Origin: Onchocerca lupi
Lineage: Eukaryota; Nematoda; Chromadorea; Rhabditida; Onchocercidae
Length of the DNA: 64,000 nt
Direction of reading: 5' to 3'
Assembly: GCA_028564675.1 (NCBI GenBank)
Contig: JAOVVO010000209.1
Coordinates: forward strand, 1 to 64,000
This document shows positions 1 to 11,754 of the stretch, piece by piece. The translations under genes were made by a program, and so were the position numbers. Numbering within the stretch: the stretch's first letter is position 1; each line of letters starts with the position of its first letter. The notes beneath the pieces are model-generated. The model was not told the origin of the DNA. It did no database searches and saw nothing but the letters and a program-made list of their open reading frames with translations.

Positions 1-380
1 CTAAATTTGAAATAAAGATAATGCGAATTTTTTTTTTTTTTGATCAATTATTGCTTGATCATATCTATTCATCGATTGATCAATTCTATGAAATCAAATA
101 TAGTTTGTACGAATCTATACACCTTTCAACCTTTTTTCACTCTAAATTTGTCATCAAAATTAGAAGATTTCTAGACAGATTGCACTATGAATTATTATTT
201 TTTCTTTTTTTCATGCTCTTATGCACATCAATATGCCACCTTTCAAGCATTCAAATAATTGTATTACCGATGGTATATAGCTCTCACTCAAAATCCATGT
301 TCATTCGAGAAAGCAGAAGAAGCATAGCATAAATGGATGATGGTACGAGAATGTCACCAAACTTATCATGTTTATATGTC

Positions 381-461
<81 letters not shown>

Positions 462-2581
462 ATGTGTGTCTGTCAAAAGTAGATATATTTTCATTTTGAA
501 TGCTGATATATTATTGAAACTCTGACATGTTTCGTGACTTGGATAAAATGAATGGGATATAGAGATATATATGTATTTTTTTTTTTTTTTTTTTCAACTG
601 ATATTCTAACGAGCATTTAGGAAGAGAGGAGAAGGAGAAGAAACTTTATTTTCACACAAAACTTCATTTCTGCTCATTTCTTTTTTTTTTTTCCTTCTGT
701 TATATAATATTTTGAGAGGGAAATCAATTTCGAACTACTTTATTCTTTTTTTTTGCTTTTCTTTTCTTTTTCATGACGAAATCCAATCCGATTGAAATGA
801 AAACGAAATGAAATGAGTAATAGCTGTGTAGTCATAACAGCCAGCCATCTAGTAGTTTGTAGCAAGCAGTTAGCAGCAGTCAGACATATTTCACTTTTCG
901 ATTTATTTTCAATTTATATTTTATGATTTGTATACAAATGTAGGATGATGATGATGATTGAAAAAAAAGTAAACCAAAACAGATGAGTAAGTGTGATGAA
1001 AGCGTTGTTGGTGTTTTTGTTTTTCAAAAAATCTCTCTTTTCAAATGTTGATTTAGTAGATATTTTACACATCAACATGTTAATCACCTCATTCCATGTT
1101 TTTTGATAGCTCTCCTTCATTCGTCACACCTTTTATTCTTTAGCTAAATCTTCATCTTTTTCCAATTACTATTTTAATTGTTTAATTAAAATTTCAACAA
1201 ATCAATTTTTTCATAAATTGGAAACTTTTTCTTTCTTTCCTTTTTTTTTTTTTCTTAGAAATTAAAGAAAGAAAGTGAAAACCTTGTTAAAAGTTGTATA
1301 TTTCATAAAAATTACAAATATTAATTAACAGAAAATCTTTATCATCTTCGAAATTTGATTTTTCTTTTAAAACATTTATTTCTGTTTTCAAGTTGTTACG
1401 ATACACTTCCAACATTTTTAAATAGCTTAAACCAATAAAGAAAGACTATTTTTGGGAATAGCTTATTATAGAATTTAGATGTTACCAATTTTCCTTCTCT
1501 TCATTTTCTCATGTCATTTTTAATGAACTTTTTGAGGATTTTTTTCCATTCAATTTCTCTTTGTTGCTTTATTTTTTCTTTCGTTTTTTAAATCTTCCTC
1601 TTGTATACTGCCTTACTGTTCAAATGTATTATTCATTTCAGTATTGAATAGTTGAAAATAATACACAAATCATTCATGCCTTTGTTATTATGTCGATGTT
1701 CCATTTGAATATGCCATTTAAATGTGAAATTTTACCCTTTGCTTAACTTTTAATTTTCATTTTATTTTATTCGTGACATTCATTTAAAATTTTGATAGCG
1801 AATGATACAAGCTTTCTTACCTAAAATGATTTATGAAAGTTGAAATTCTTGATCAAGATGGATCTAGCGAAACAAGTTTTTCGCTCTCGGATGCATGAGA
1901 TTTTTTTGATTTAATATTTTAAACATAGTAATGCATTAAATCAGTCCTTCACAGCAACATTCTACATACAATAAACAATAAATTCTGAATTTTTTTGTTT
2001 GTAGTTTCATAAGTTCTGTTTCATAAAACTGAAATCTGCTAAGAAGAAAATAATAATGATGATGATGATGATGGATCGATTTTTTCAACTTATCATCTTT
2101 GCCTCATAATATGACAGAACTGAAGTTGCTGATGAATATCTCTTATCAAAATAGACCAAAAAAAATTTTCTATTTGATAAATACAAAAAAGAAAGCGCAC
2201 TGTTTGAAATCGTTTACAACGTAAATGATTGTTATGAATTTTTAGCTTAGAAGAAAATTGGTGATAAAAAAAATTCCAATGGATTTTCGTTAATTTTTGG
2301 TTTTTCAAAAAATTTCCAGTCAATTTTTAACTATTAAAATTTGTGAAAGTAAGTAGGTGGAAAGGCGATGATAAGTCATTAACTCAAAATTTTTTTATTT
2401 TACCCAACCTTTTGCAGTTTCCAAGTTTCTAAAATAAAACATGGATAAACAAAACTGAACGATCAAAAAAAAGAAAAAAAAATAGACCAAAAAAGATAGA
2501 GCTGAATTATCTGAAATACGCTTAAAATATTGTCTATAATACAAAAAAATTTTACATCAAACGATATTGCTTTCTTTAGGA
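1..2581. other. Intergenic, no gene recognised
   Basis: AT-rich sequence with many short T-runs, a long GT microsatellite (385-460) and ATG-repeat patches near 943-956 and 2053-2071. The few open frames are low-complexity and have no exon-like codon use. The last few hundred bases are presumably the upstream region of the Ly6-type gene that follows. Confidence 0.6.
385..460. repeat. (GT)38 microsatellite
   Basis: An uninterrupted run of about 38 GT dinucleotides, followed by a short CATGTGTGTC decay zone. It is open in a frame that would encode alternating Cys-Val, but that is an artefact of the repeat. Confidence 0.97.
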
Positions 2582-4419
2582 ATGCAATTGAAAATTCTTC
2601 ATGTTGGCCTTTTCATCCTGTTTTACTTGGGTGAGTGTCACTATTATGTATTTTTTTTTTTCGAAACTATTATATAGCAAAAATTAAACTTACAAATTGA
2701 TTTTTCTTAAAAAATATAAATTTTTCAAAAATGATCTCAAATAAAACTTTTTAAAATCTGAAAGATTCATATTTCTTCTACAAATGAAGAATTTCATTTC
2801 AATCTTTGCGGATCCTTTTTTTTTTCTCTCTCTCTCTCTCACTTCTCATTTTAAATAATATTTGAAATTTTCGAATAAATGATGGATAATTAACTAATAA
2901 TTAGCATTATTTTGTAACTATAGCAAACTGATGATATTGAATAATTTTATCACATTGTGCTTCACAAATTTTAAGCAAATTTCCATAATATTTTCATAAT
3001 CATTTCTCATAATTTTATTCATCTATTTCAATTCAACCAATGGATAATAATAGTAGCAGCTAGTGATGAGTATATAATTTTGAATTACAAAATTGAAATT
3101 AATTTGAATTAAAAATCTTTCTTCTAATTAAAGAAAAAAAAAAAAGAAAAAAAGATGTTTAAGAAGCAACTAATGCACTTGAAACAGTGGTTAATTGTAC
3201 GGTAAAAGATGGTACAAATGCGTGTTACACGTGTATGGGTAGAGATATGGAAAATTGTGAAACCGGTACCGTATGCTGCAGTGGTTCTTGCTTTAAACTT
3301 ATCGATAAAAGTTAGTAGCACTTTTTTTTTCTTTTTCTTTTAATTCAAAGAAATACTATTGCTTTAAAATAAAATTGGAGAGGTGAAAACGAAGTTTGTC
3401 CATTAATATTCCATTTCAAATATTATCCATAATTTCGAATTTTTATCTATTTACTTCGTTGCTCCTTTCTTTCTTTTCTTCCACTTTTTTTATCCTATTT
3501 TTATCAAAATGATTATAAAAAAAAACCTTCTCTCCTTCCTATTCACATCAATAATAATTGTAAAAGAAGAATATTTTAACTAGCAAACTTCGTCATTTGA
3601 TGCTTTTGCCATTTCTTACAAAGAGCAGAAGTATTATCATTCCCTTAGAAAGATAATTTTTGAGCAAAATCGCTAAATCTTTCGTAGGAGATTGAAGGAA
3701 AGTAACTGATTGAGAGTGAGTGACATCATTTGAAATTATCAACAATTTCAAGCATCACTAAACTAAAGAGAAAAAAAAATTTTTTTAACGATAAAAATGA
3801 TTAATTGACATTTTTTTTTTGGTGTCAATATTTGTAACTGTTGGAGTATTTGGAACATTGGTTCCATTAAATGGAACTAAGCAGATCTGATGATATCATA
3901 AATTTCTTTCAGGAAACTTTCTACATAGTGATCGTATTCATTTTTCTAATAACTATATTGATCAGATAATCTTGATTATGACCAACTTCAATGTTTAATT
4001 TGAAAAGAAATGCATAAATGATATCACAAAGATTTATTCACTTTAATAGTGCAGGATGAATTTACTTAGTATTTGTCAGAAATTTCTTTTTTTTTCTTTT
4101 TTTAAGAAAGTTTAGATTTTGAAATTCCAAAGTTTAAGCTCAAAAAGTACAATTTTTTTTTTTTTTTGAAAATTTCTAGAGCATGATCTGATAATGAAAG
4201 GTTGTACGAATGAAAATGAAGAAGATGGCAGTATGAAAAGAAAGACATTTGAAATACGATTATATTGGGCACAGAATGAGAAAGTTACAGGTACTTTCAT
4301 AAATTTTTTTTTTTTTTTTTTTTTTGAAATCATATCGACGATTATTTTTTTGTTTAGCGATTATATATTTGGAAAATGTCAATGGAAGTGAAAACAAGCT
4401 TTTAAAGCTTTAAAGAATT

Positions 4420-4460
<41 letters not shown>

Positions 4461-5045
4461 TAGCAGAGGACATATTTTTAGGGCATTGTGCAATCTCAGG
4501 AAATATTACATCTATTAGTCTGCTAAGACATTCACTTAAACATAAATCTTAATTGTATTTGTCGGGAAATTCCGAAAGATGGTTTATTATAAGCAAGAAA
4601 CGCCCAAACAATTAACAGAAAAGTAAACATGTTTCACGCCAAAACAATAAACATGTTTATCTTAGTTTGTCCATTTGAAAATTCCTTTCACCATCTTAAG
4701 TTTTAACATTCCTTCCTTACAATAAACATCTTTTGGAATTTTCCGACAATATTTGAAGTACTATTTTTTCGAATAAATTAGCTGAAATTTTGAAATTTTA
4801 AAAATCTGAATGCAAATTTTGAAAATTGAAATTAAAAAAAATGTAAAATTGAAATTCTTCGATACGATGATGTTTAAAAATGAAAAATACGAAATTCATT
4901 GATTATTGCAGGAGAAGCATATTATTGTAAAGGAAGCGATTATTGCAATATAGGTTCAACACAATTCATTCCATCCATATTTTATCATACTTTGTTCAGT
5001 TTATTCATCATTTTATCATTATTACAATCACGCTATCATTGCTAA
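2582..5045 (+). CDS. Ly6/uPAR-type GPI-anchored cysteine-rich protein
   Basis: I assemble four exons, all with consistent phase: 2582-2630, 3164-3310, 4180-4290 and 4912-5045 (146 aa). Exon 1 encodes a signal peptide (MQLKILHVGLFILFYL). The mature part has ten cysteines in three-finger order: single C, C-x2-C, C, CC, C, then GC, C and a final C-N pair, the hallmark end of Ly6/uPAR domains. After CN comes a short spacer and a C-terminal hydrophobic tail (residues about 125-146), as expected for a GPI-attachment signal. The likely role is an extracellular surface or secreted three-finger protein; the ligand is unknown. Nematodes have large, divergent families of such proteins, so no orthologue is named. 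A possible AATAAA poly(A) signal lies at 5176. The acceptor of exon 2 (TTTAAG) is weak, but it is the only one that keeps the frame. Confidence 0.78.
4624..4644 (-). repeat. Dispersed copy of the GGCGxGAAACATGTTTA motif
   Basis: The plus strand reads TAAACATGTTTCACGCCAAAA, the reverse complement of the motif found twice between the direct repeats at 40.9 kb. It lies in the last intron of the Ly6-type gene. A second AAACATGTTTA follows within 20 bases, mirroring the doubled arrangement at the other site. Confidence 0.6.
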
Positions 5046-6005
5046 TGAAGGGCTGGTAGTGTAAGGAAGAGTATTTTTTTGAAAGATGTTTCTTCAAAAG
5101 CAGGCTAAATTTGCAAACAATTATCATAAACTTTTTTTACTCCGAAGAGATGTTATTTTCCATTTTACTTATATTAATAAATACTAACTGCAGTATTTGT
5201 GAGTAGAATATCATTTAACAGTGTGAGTGATATGATTTTCAGATCGAACATGAATGCAGTAGCTTTTTGAGGGAATCTCATTAAGTCATTCATGAAATTA
5301 TTTTATTTTAATTTATCATCCAATCAAACATTCGTAGTTCCAACCTACCTAAGCATGGCTAATAAATAAATTTCATACAGTTACCTATGTTTAGATGATT
5401 CTTTAAAATTTACATTTAAATTAAAATAACACATTTAACACTGATGTTTACTTCAGTTTTATATTAGTCCTTATTATAGGAATGATTAGATAAATCTGAT
5501 TTGCTTTATTCTCCAAAAATATTCATGCGATATGAAACAGTATTCAATATAAGGAATAAGTTGTTTATGACATTTTTGGCATATAAAATTAATTTATGGT
5601 AGTCAATAAAAGGCATATTCAATTTATTTGCTTGTTACGAGATTTGATTATGTGTTTGATGCCAGATATTAGTCGAAAATTTTTTCGTTTAAATTTATTT
5701 ATTCAAAGATTTTTTTTTTTTCAACTAATGTCATTCATGAACAAAAGATTTGCTAACTGTTAAGTTAAGAGAAGATGAAGACCAAAGAAAAAGATTAAAA
5801 TGTGAAAATAAATAAGTTTCAGCTTTTTGTCCAATTTGATAATTCATTTTTTTTTTCTAATACATAAAATTTTTGAACGTATTACTGTCTGCTCTTCATC
5901 TTTGCATAGAATAGTTGTATTAAAGGATTTTTCGTAATTTAAAATCTCATTGAAGAGCTGCACCAATTATAATCCAACTCCTCTTATTACTTTTAATCGT
6001 AGCAC

Positions 6006-6041
<36 letters not shown>

Positions 6042-6453
6042 ATTGCCTCAAATCAGCTTCAAATAATTCAGAGGGAAATTTATTATGTTAAAGATAAGTA
6101 CTGAACAGTATTTTGAACCACATAACTGACAAATCTTATCAGCTCTTTCTATTTTTGTTTAAATTATTATTTTGAATTCGATGAATAGTCTGAGTTTATA
6201 ATCAATTAGAACTTTGTATATCGAGCGAAATTCAGCAAAGTTTTTTGGATGCATTTTATTAATGAATCCTTACAATTCGCAATAGACATTAGAATATTTC
6301 ACTTCCTTCGCGCTATTATAATTATTATTTTTGTTCAGGTATTTGTTGGAAATCTCTGAAATTCCTTGCTAAATTTTTTTTTTTTTCAAAACTGTGTAGT
6401 TTTACATTGTAATATTATATTTAGAATTTTTAAAATATAATTTGTAAGCTCAG
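5046..6453. other. Intergenic, no gene recognised
   Basis: This stretch holds the presumed 3' UTR of the Ly6-type gene and then AT-rich sequence with no convincing exon. It includes a 31-nt poly(A) tract at about 6009-6039. Confidence 0.5.
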
Positions 6454-6874
6454 GGAAATGCCAACCATACTGAAATATGCCTTCAAGTTTGTTTACCGAA
6501 AATTATAAACATAGAATTTTGCAGATTTCTTCTAGTTTCAAAATTCTGTATTTTATTAGCGCAAAATTTTTGACCGATTTTTAGTATTTTCAATACTAGA
6601 TGTAGTACATAAGTTTCTGAATTATGCATTTCAAAGCAATTAATGACGCCATACAATGCTTTCTTATTTTACACAATATTTTCAGAATATTACACATTTA
6701 TATAACTCCACAAAATTTTTATTAGAGTTTTGTAAAATATCATGTCATAAAACTGATGACAATGATCAAAGGTTGCAAGATTTACTGACGAAACTGATCA
6801 AAAAATATTCACTTGTTTGCAACAGTATGAAGCATTCCTCCTGTGCAATAGACATCAACAATTTATTACTGTAA
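6454..6874 (+). CDS. Possible cysteine-rich secreted protein exons (CPG4-like spacing)
   Basis: Two exon-like blocks are visible. 6454-6534 follows a CTCAG acceptor and 6686-6874 follows a TTTTCAG acceptor; they join in phase if GTTTCA serves as donor. The first encodes C-x3-C (ICLQVCLPK). The second encodes an LY...FC-x3-C...YSLVC...C pattern before a stop. This spacing recalls nematode chondroitin-proteoglycan-4-type domains, but that is my pattern reading only. No start exon or signal peptide was found upstream, and the donor is weak, so this may be a decayed gene. Confidence 0.3.
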
Positions 6875-8674
6875 AATTAATTCATCATCGATTAAATTTA
6901 GATATAATTTTTTGATTGTTAATGTCAAATTGTTGAAAATCGTCTATTCATCATTAAGAGAGAAATTATACCTTTATAAAATTTGTCCGAAAATTTTTGA
7001 GTTCTTTTTACATTATAGTTATAGTCGACATATGAAATCAAGAATTAAAATCCATTCCATATCATCAAAACATAACTGCGGTCTTATTTTATTATCCTCT
7101 GCAACATTTTTTTTATTCTCTCTATCCTATAGTTCTCAAAAAATTGAGTTTTTTAAAAATTTGGAACAATTTAATTCAACGTGCCATACTATTTTATAAT
7201 AATTCGTATTATTTATAAGCTTATACGTTTTGATTTATGCAACAGAATCTTATTTTGCAAGTCTTAGAATCTTATTTAAACAAAATATGGATAAAGTTTG
7301 AAACATTTGCATCCCTTGATTTAGTCACAACTAATAAACGGGTATCAGATCTGAGAATTCTATCCTAATGGACGATATTCACTAGAAAACATTTAGTAGA
7401 TGTGAATTTTGATAATAATATTAAACTTATCCGTGCAGTAAAAATTTTTCTTTTGAAAAGTGTAAAACATTCCAAAAAAATTTCAGAGATTGAAAATGAA
7501 GAAATTCTTTAACTTGCCAATATTCCGAAGATTTGTTGCATGTTAACGATCCTTATTACAAATGTAATTTCAGTCTGATATTCGATAATCGTTTAGATTT
7601 AAAAATTATCAATTTCAAAGCTAGAAAAGATACATATTGACGGTATCGAAATAAACAAATGAATGGTTGGAGAAACATGAAATTTGCTTTTAAGAGAATT
7701 TTTAAAAAAATTAAAAAAGAGGAGGATTTATATATTCACCTAGAATAGCGTACATGTTATAATTGACGTGACTTCATACTGCTGAATATGTCAGTCTCAC
7801 TTATGCTTATCTAAAAAAAAATTTTCAAATCTTACTATGATACAACCATTGTTACAAAACCTTTGCTAAAGATGCTTTCATAATTTCTCAAATATGGTCC
7901 ACCAGCGTGATCAGCAGTGTATATCATCAAGATTAACCAGAATTATACAACCAATAATATGCAGCCACCAGATTTCTTCCTCTAACTATTTCAATCTCTA
8001 CTCATTCGTTGAGCGATTCCTAAAATTACTTGCCTTAATTACCCGTAATAATATTTTTTTGAAATTGAGGACAAGCAAATTACATTTTGACGTTATCGTA
8101 GTAATCATCTCCACAATACATGAACTTTCCAAGTCTAAATTTATAAGATTAGCGATTGGATTTATTTCAAAATTAGAAAACATAAGTATCCACCAATTAT
8201 GTACATCTATACAAACAATAAATGATATACGATTGTTATCCGACTGAAAATTTTCCCAACAAATCTATCGAAATGTTAACAAATAGCAGAACAACCAAAA
8301 AAAGGTTTTAATCTACATATCTTGCAGTGATATCTATAAAATATTCATTGATCAAATAAGGATGAAAAGATCAAAAATGGCATCATGCATTTATCTTACG
8401 AAATTCCGAAAGTCCTTCTCTATAATAAAAATGGATTTATTACAAATATATCTCAGAAAAAAAGTACAAGGAAGACGGTGAAGTAGCAAAAGCAGCAAAT
8501 TAACTTAACAAAAGTAGCAAACAACTTCTCATTGATAACAAGTCAAATTTGATCTGCTGAATCAGCTCCCTTTTATGGATTGATCTACTGAATCAGCTTT
8601 CTTTTCTGGATTGATCTGCTTTGGTTTTGAAAGTAAATTAAGCGAATGTAAACATTAAAATAAAACCCGTACCC
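6875..8674. other. Non-coding or decayed sequence
   Basis: Two mid-length plus-strand open frames (about 6912-7199 and 7894-8247) occur here. Neither has a recognisable domain, a good start or flanking splice sites that work; joining the first to the block before it would need a 31-nt intron. I see no supported gene. A 31-bp tandem repeat lies at 8551-8624. Confidence 0.4.
8551..8624. repeat. 31-bp imperfect tandem repeat
   Basis: Two complete copies (8551-8581 and 8582-8612) and one partial copy (8613-8624) of a unit beginning GATCTGCTGAATCAGCT and ending TGGATT. The copies differ at only a few bases. The repeat lies just downstream of the minus-strand stop codon at 8675. Confidence 0.85.
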
Positions 8675-9436
8675 TCAAACATGATCTCTCCGAGCAGCAA
8701 CAATCTTCATATCAACAGGTGGTGCATAGCAGGCAAGTTCCTCATCGGATATAAGAAATGAAGTGTCTAACAACTGATCTACAGCAAGTACTGTTGCCGT
8801 ATCATTATCAATATGTTCTAATGGATTCGTACGATCTTCGTTTTTATTAGTTTTTTCGACAGATTCTGCTATTCTTTCCTGACGACGACTTATTATCCTG
8901 TCTACATCAATCTGGAAGTTCTTAACTTCTTTCATATTAATATCATGACTTCCTATATTTAATTTTGATAGTGTGGTTGTTTTATTTTCATAATTCAAGC
9001 AGTGAAACTCAATTAATAATAACTTTTCAGAATGATTTTTACATCAATCGGCTAATACATAAAAATATTACCTGTTCGATAACGCCATCGAACGTCATAT
9101 CCAACGATCTGGGTACCAGATTCGACGAACTGACTGAGCTTTTCCACGTAAGTCTATGATTCCTAAATATGATATACAGATGACATATGTAAAAAAAATG
9201 AGTGAAAAGTCCAGGAAAAATATAATATTCATGAAAAAAACATAGTTTTTAAAAAAACCTTATTTTTTTAAACATCCTGCCGATCCCTTTAAGACTCAAA
9301 AAAGATTAAAAAATAAATTTCAGCAAAATCACCTGAGGATATGAAAACAACTGAGGATAAGCAAAGTGATTATAAAAAGGGTTAAAAGAACGAAAAGAAC
9401 AGCTGCCGCAGCATAAAATGTTAGCAATAAATCCAT
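8675..9436 (-). CDS. Small signal-anchored membrane protein, unrecognised
   Basis: Three minus-strand exons assemble in phase: 9333-9436, 9072-9162 and 8675-9007 (about 175 aa). The first exon starts with ATG and encodes about 30 hydrophobic residues (MDLLLTFYAAAAVLF and on) ending in HILR, with basic residues following in the next exon. This suits an N-terminal signal anchor with a cytosolic tail. The rest is polar and acidic (NLVPRSLDMTFDGVIEQ, then a Glu/Asp-rich stretch) and ends in the basic segment ARRDHV. The 5' edge of the last exon is uncertain: position 9007 (acceptor ATTGAG) and position 9022 (acceptor GAAAAG) both keep the frame. I do not recognise a family. It lies on the same strand as the lyase gene, but 2.3 kb away. 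Confidence 0.6.
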
Positions 9437-10490
9437 ATGAACATCGTACTATCGTTAACCTGGAAAATAATCATAGCTGCTAATATTGGTTTTTTTTAAT
9501 AGCTTGAAAACCTGAATCATAGATTTCAAACCAATCTGTCATCCAAGTTTTCAGGTTATTACGTATCGCGCTCGTTGCTAATAAAAAATCTTTTTGTGCC
9601 GACATAGGAAAAATTTCCTTGTAAATGCCAATGCAACATAGGAATCGGAAAAATTACCCAAGAAATGCTGCGTAATTATCATCAGTTCTCACATAATTCA
9701 ACTTATTCACAATCTAAAACCACGATTACCAAAATTATTGAATTCGGACTAGAATTTTAAGGAGATCGTTTGAATCTCATGAGAACGAGGATATACATAA
9801 TGAAAGGAATAAACAATGGTATACTACTAAAAACATAAACAAATCTGATATCATTAAAAGAAATCCTCATTATTTATAAACAGCATTAACTAAAGCAAAA
9901 CAAGTGCGGTGAAAAACTTCATGCGCAATCTAAACTAAAGGTCATACATTTGAACATAAACTCTATTTATACAAAAATTCTTCCTTCAGTATAAAATGTC
10001 AGTGCTATTAAGAAACAGCAACTACCACATTGAAGTGAAATCTACCAATCAATAATTACAACCATCTAGCTGAAATATTACTCAAATTCCTTTAATTATG
10101 CATGCGAAAATACATCATCGACCTCAGTGATATTTTCAATAGCAGAGTTATGTTGTTTTGGACGATTAAGTCTGAGCCCAATCGTTTTAAACGAACAATC
10201 CCACTATTGAGGTAAAGCGAATAAGTAAATTTCAGGACGAAATCACGAAATAAACCAAAAAACCCGACAAACGGCTACTATGAATAATAGCATATTTCAT
10301 AACCAATAGATTCAAAGCAGACATCTCTGTTATATGCAGCAAATTAGTGAATGAACTGAACGTAGATAAATTTTTTACTCGAGTATAATGAAAACTTGGC
10401 AAAGTAAGCATTGCAAATATGAAAATCATATTAAGAAATAAAATACATTTTTTCGTTAAATCTAAAATTACTACGAGCACAGCATAACTT

Positions 10491-10533
<43 letters not shown>

Positions 10534-11754
10534 CTATACATACGTCAAGCTAGCAGTCATATATAAACTATAATAATATCAGTAAGGAATATCTTTTCCA
10601 GAAACTTCCGCAACTTAGTAAATGCTTTACGCAGATCATACTATAATATCAAAAAAAAACAATAAATCTAACAGAATTTCATCAGAAACTAATTGAAATA
10701 CACACAAATTATGATATTTGAAGCTCGAAGAATTACAATTTCCACATTGAGAATTTGACCAAAGTAAAATGTTCAAATAAAAACCGGAAAATAAATTCAA
10801 CTGAAACAGTATGATCATATCTATTCTTAACGTTTTGGCATCTAGCATGCCTTTTCAAAGTAATGTTTAGATATAATTACACTATCTGGTTAAAGACAGT
10901 TCACAAGCAGATCAAAATAACTATACTAAAATGGGGTTGTTCTTCGAATAAAGTGGATGACTCAGAGTCGATCATTTGATTTCATCTCTATCAGAAATTT
11001 TGAAAACATATATACGAACAGGTGGGCAAACGGAAATAAGCAATCCGCATGGTTTTTGTGAAAAACCACTAAATAAGATGTAAGAGAATTACGAAATGAT
11101 TTAACTGGTATATCCAATGTGAAAAAAAAAAAAGAAAAAAAAAAGAAATGGATGTCGAATAATATGCATATCAGAATCAGAAATCAAATTTCGAATGTGT
11201 TAAAACATGTGAAACATATATGAAAGATCTAAAATTCAAAGAAATTCTTCATCCGATTAATGACATTTTGTGCAAAAAACAAAACATAATCACTCTAACT
11301 AAAATTTAAATAATTTTAAACATATTATGCAGTGCATGTCACAAATGATAAGGCAAAAGAAAAAATTAAACAAAATCCTTATGCTTAGTATCTACACTAT
11401 CAATTTATAAGAAAAAAGGAAAAAGCAGTACTGAAAATTGAAAGGGATAAAATAGTACAATCCGAACTTTGAAGTTGATCGTTTAGGTGGGACAATCATC
11501 TAATGATGAGAAGATCTATAAATACTGGTTCGCGTCCAAGATATTACTGCTCCCAATTTCCATTTGCAGTATATCTACAGAAAATATTGAAAATTTCGCC
11601 ACAAATAATAACATAAAATGATGATAATCCAATATAATGACGATGAAATGTAATTATATTCTCTTACTCTCATTTCCTAATTTAAAATTATTTCGCTACT
11701 GCTGCGATGTTCCTGGAGTATATTCTATTTATTTTTAGAAATCGATGATGTAAT
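9437..11754. other. Intergenic with unassembled minus-strand exon-like segments
   Basis: Mostly AT-rich and non-coding, with a 39-nt poly(A) tract at 10493-10531. On the minus strand, one block near 10560-10640 reads YDLRKAFTKLRKFLEKIFL and another near 10092-10202 reads GLRLNRPKQHNSAIENITEV, then a stop after FSHA. They can be joined in phase (GTTTAT donor, AATAG acceptor), but I could not find a start or a complete gene. Confidence 0.35.
10092..10640 (-). CDS. Possible 3' part of an unassembled minus-strand gene
   Basis: Two exon-like blocks end in a TAA stop at about 10092. The upstream block is a basic amphipathic helix, the downstream one a polar tail. The would-be intron contains the 39-nt poly(A) tract. 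There is no recognisable domain and no start. It could equally be an extended 3' part of an unannotated small gene or chance open sequence. Confidence 0.22.

Noticed and set aside
21..332. Plus-strand 103-codon open frame rich in Phe/Leu/Ser
   Set aside because: T-rich composition alone explains it. No signal-peptide design, splice context or domain.
337..525. Open frame encoding a long Cys-Val alternating peptide
   Set aside because: It is simply the translation of the GT microsatellite.
6912..7199. Plus-strand open frame with a hydrophobic C-terminal patch
   Set aside because: It could be joined in phase to the cysteine-patterned block, but only through a 31-nt intron, too short to be credible. 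No ATG at its start.
7894..8247. 117-codon open frame, considered as a Pao/BEL retroelement remnant
   Set aside because: No integrase, reverse-transcriptase or protease motif could be pointed to, and there are no LTRs.
9333..9436. Apparent frameshift in the signal-anchor exon of the orphan gene
   Set aside because: Careful recount of the A5/T5 run near 9374 shows the frame is open through the exon.
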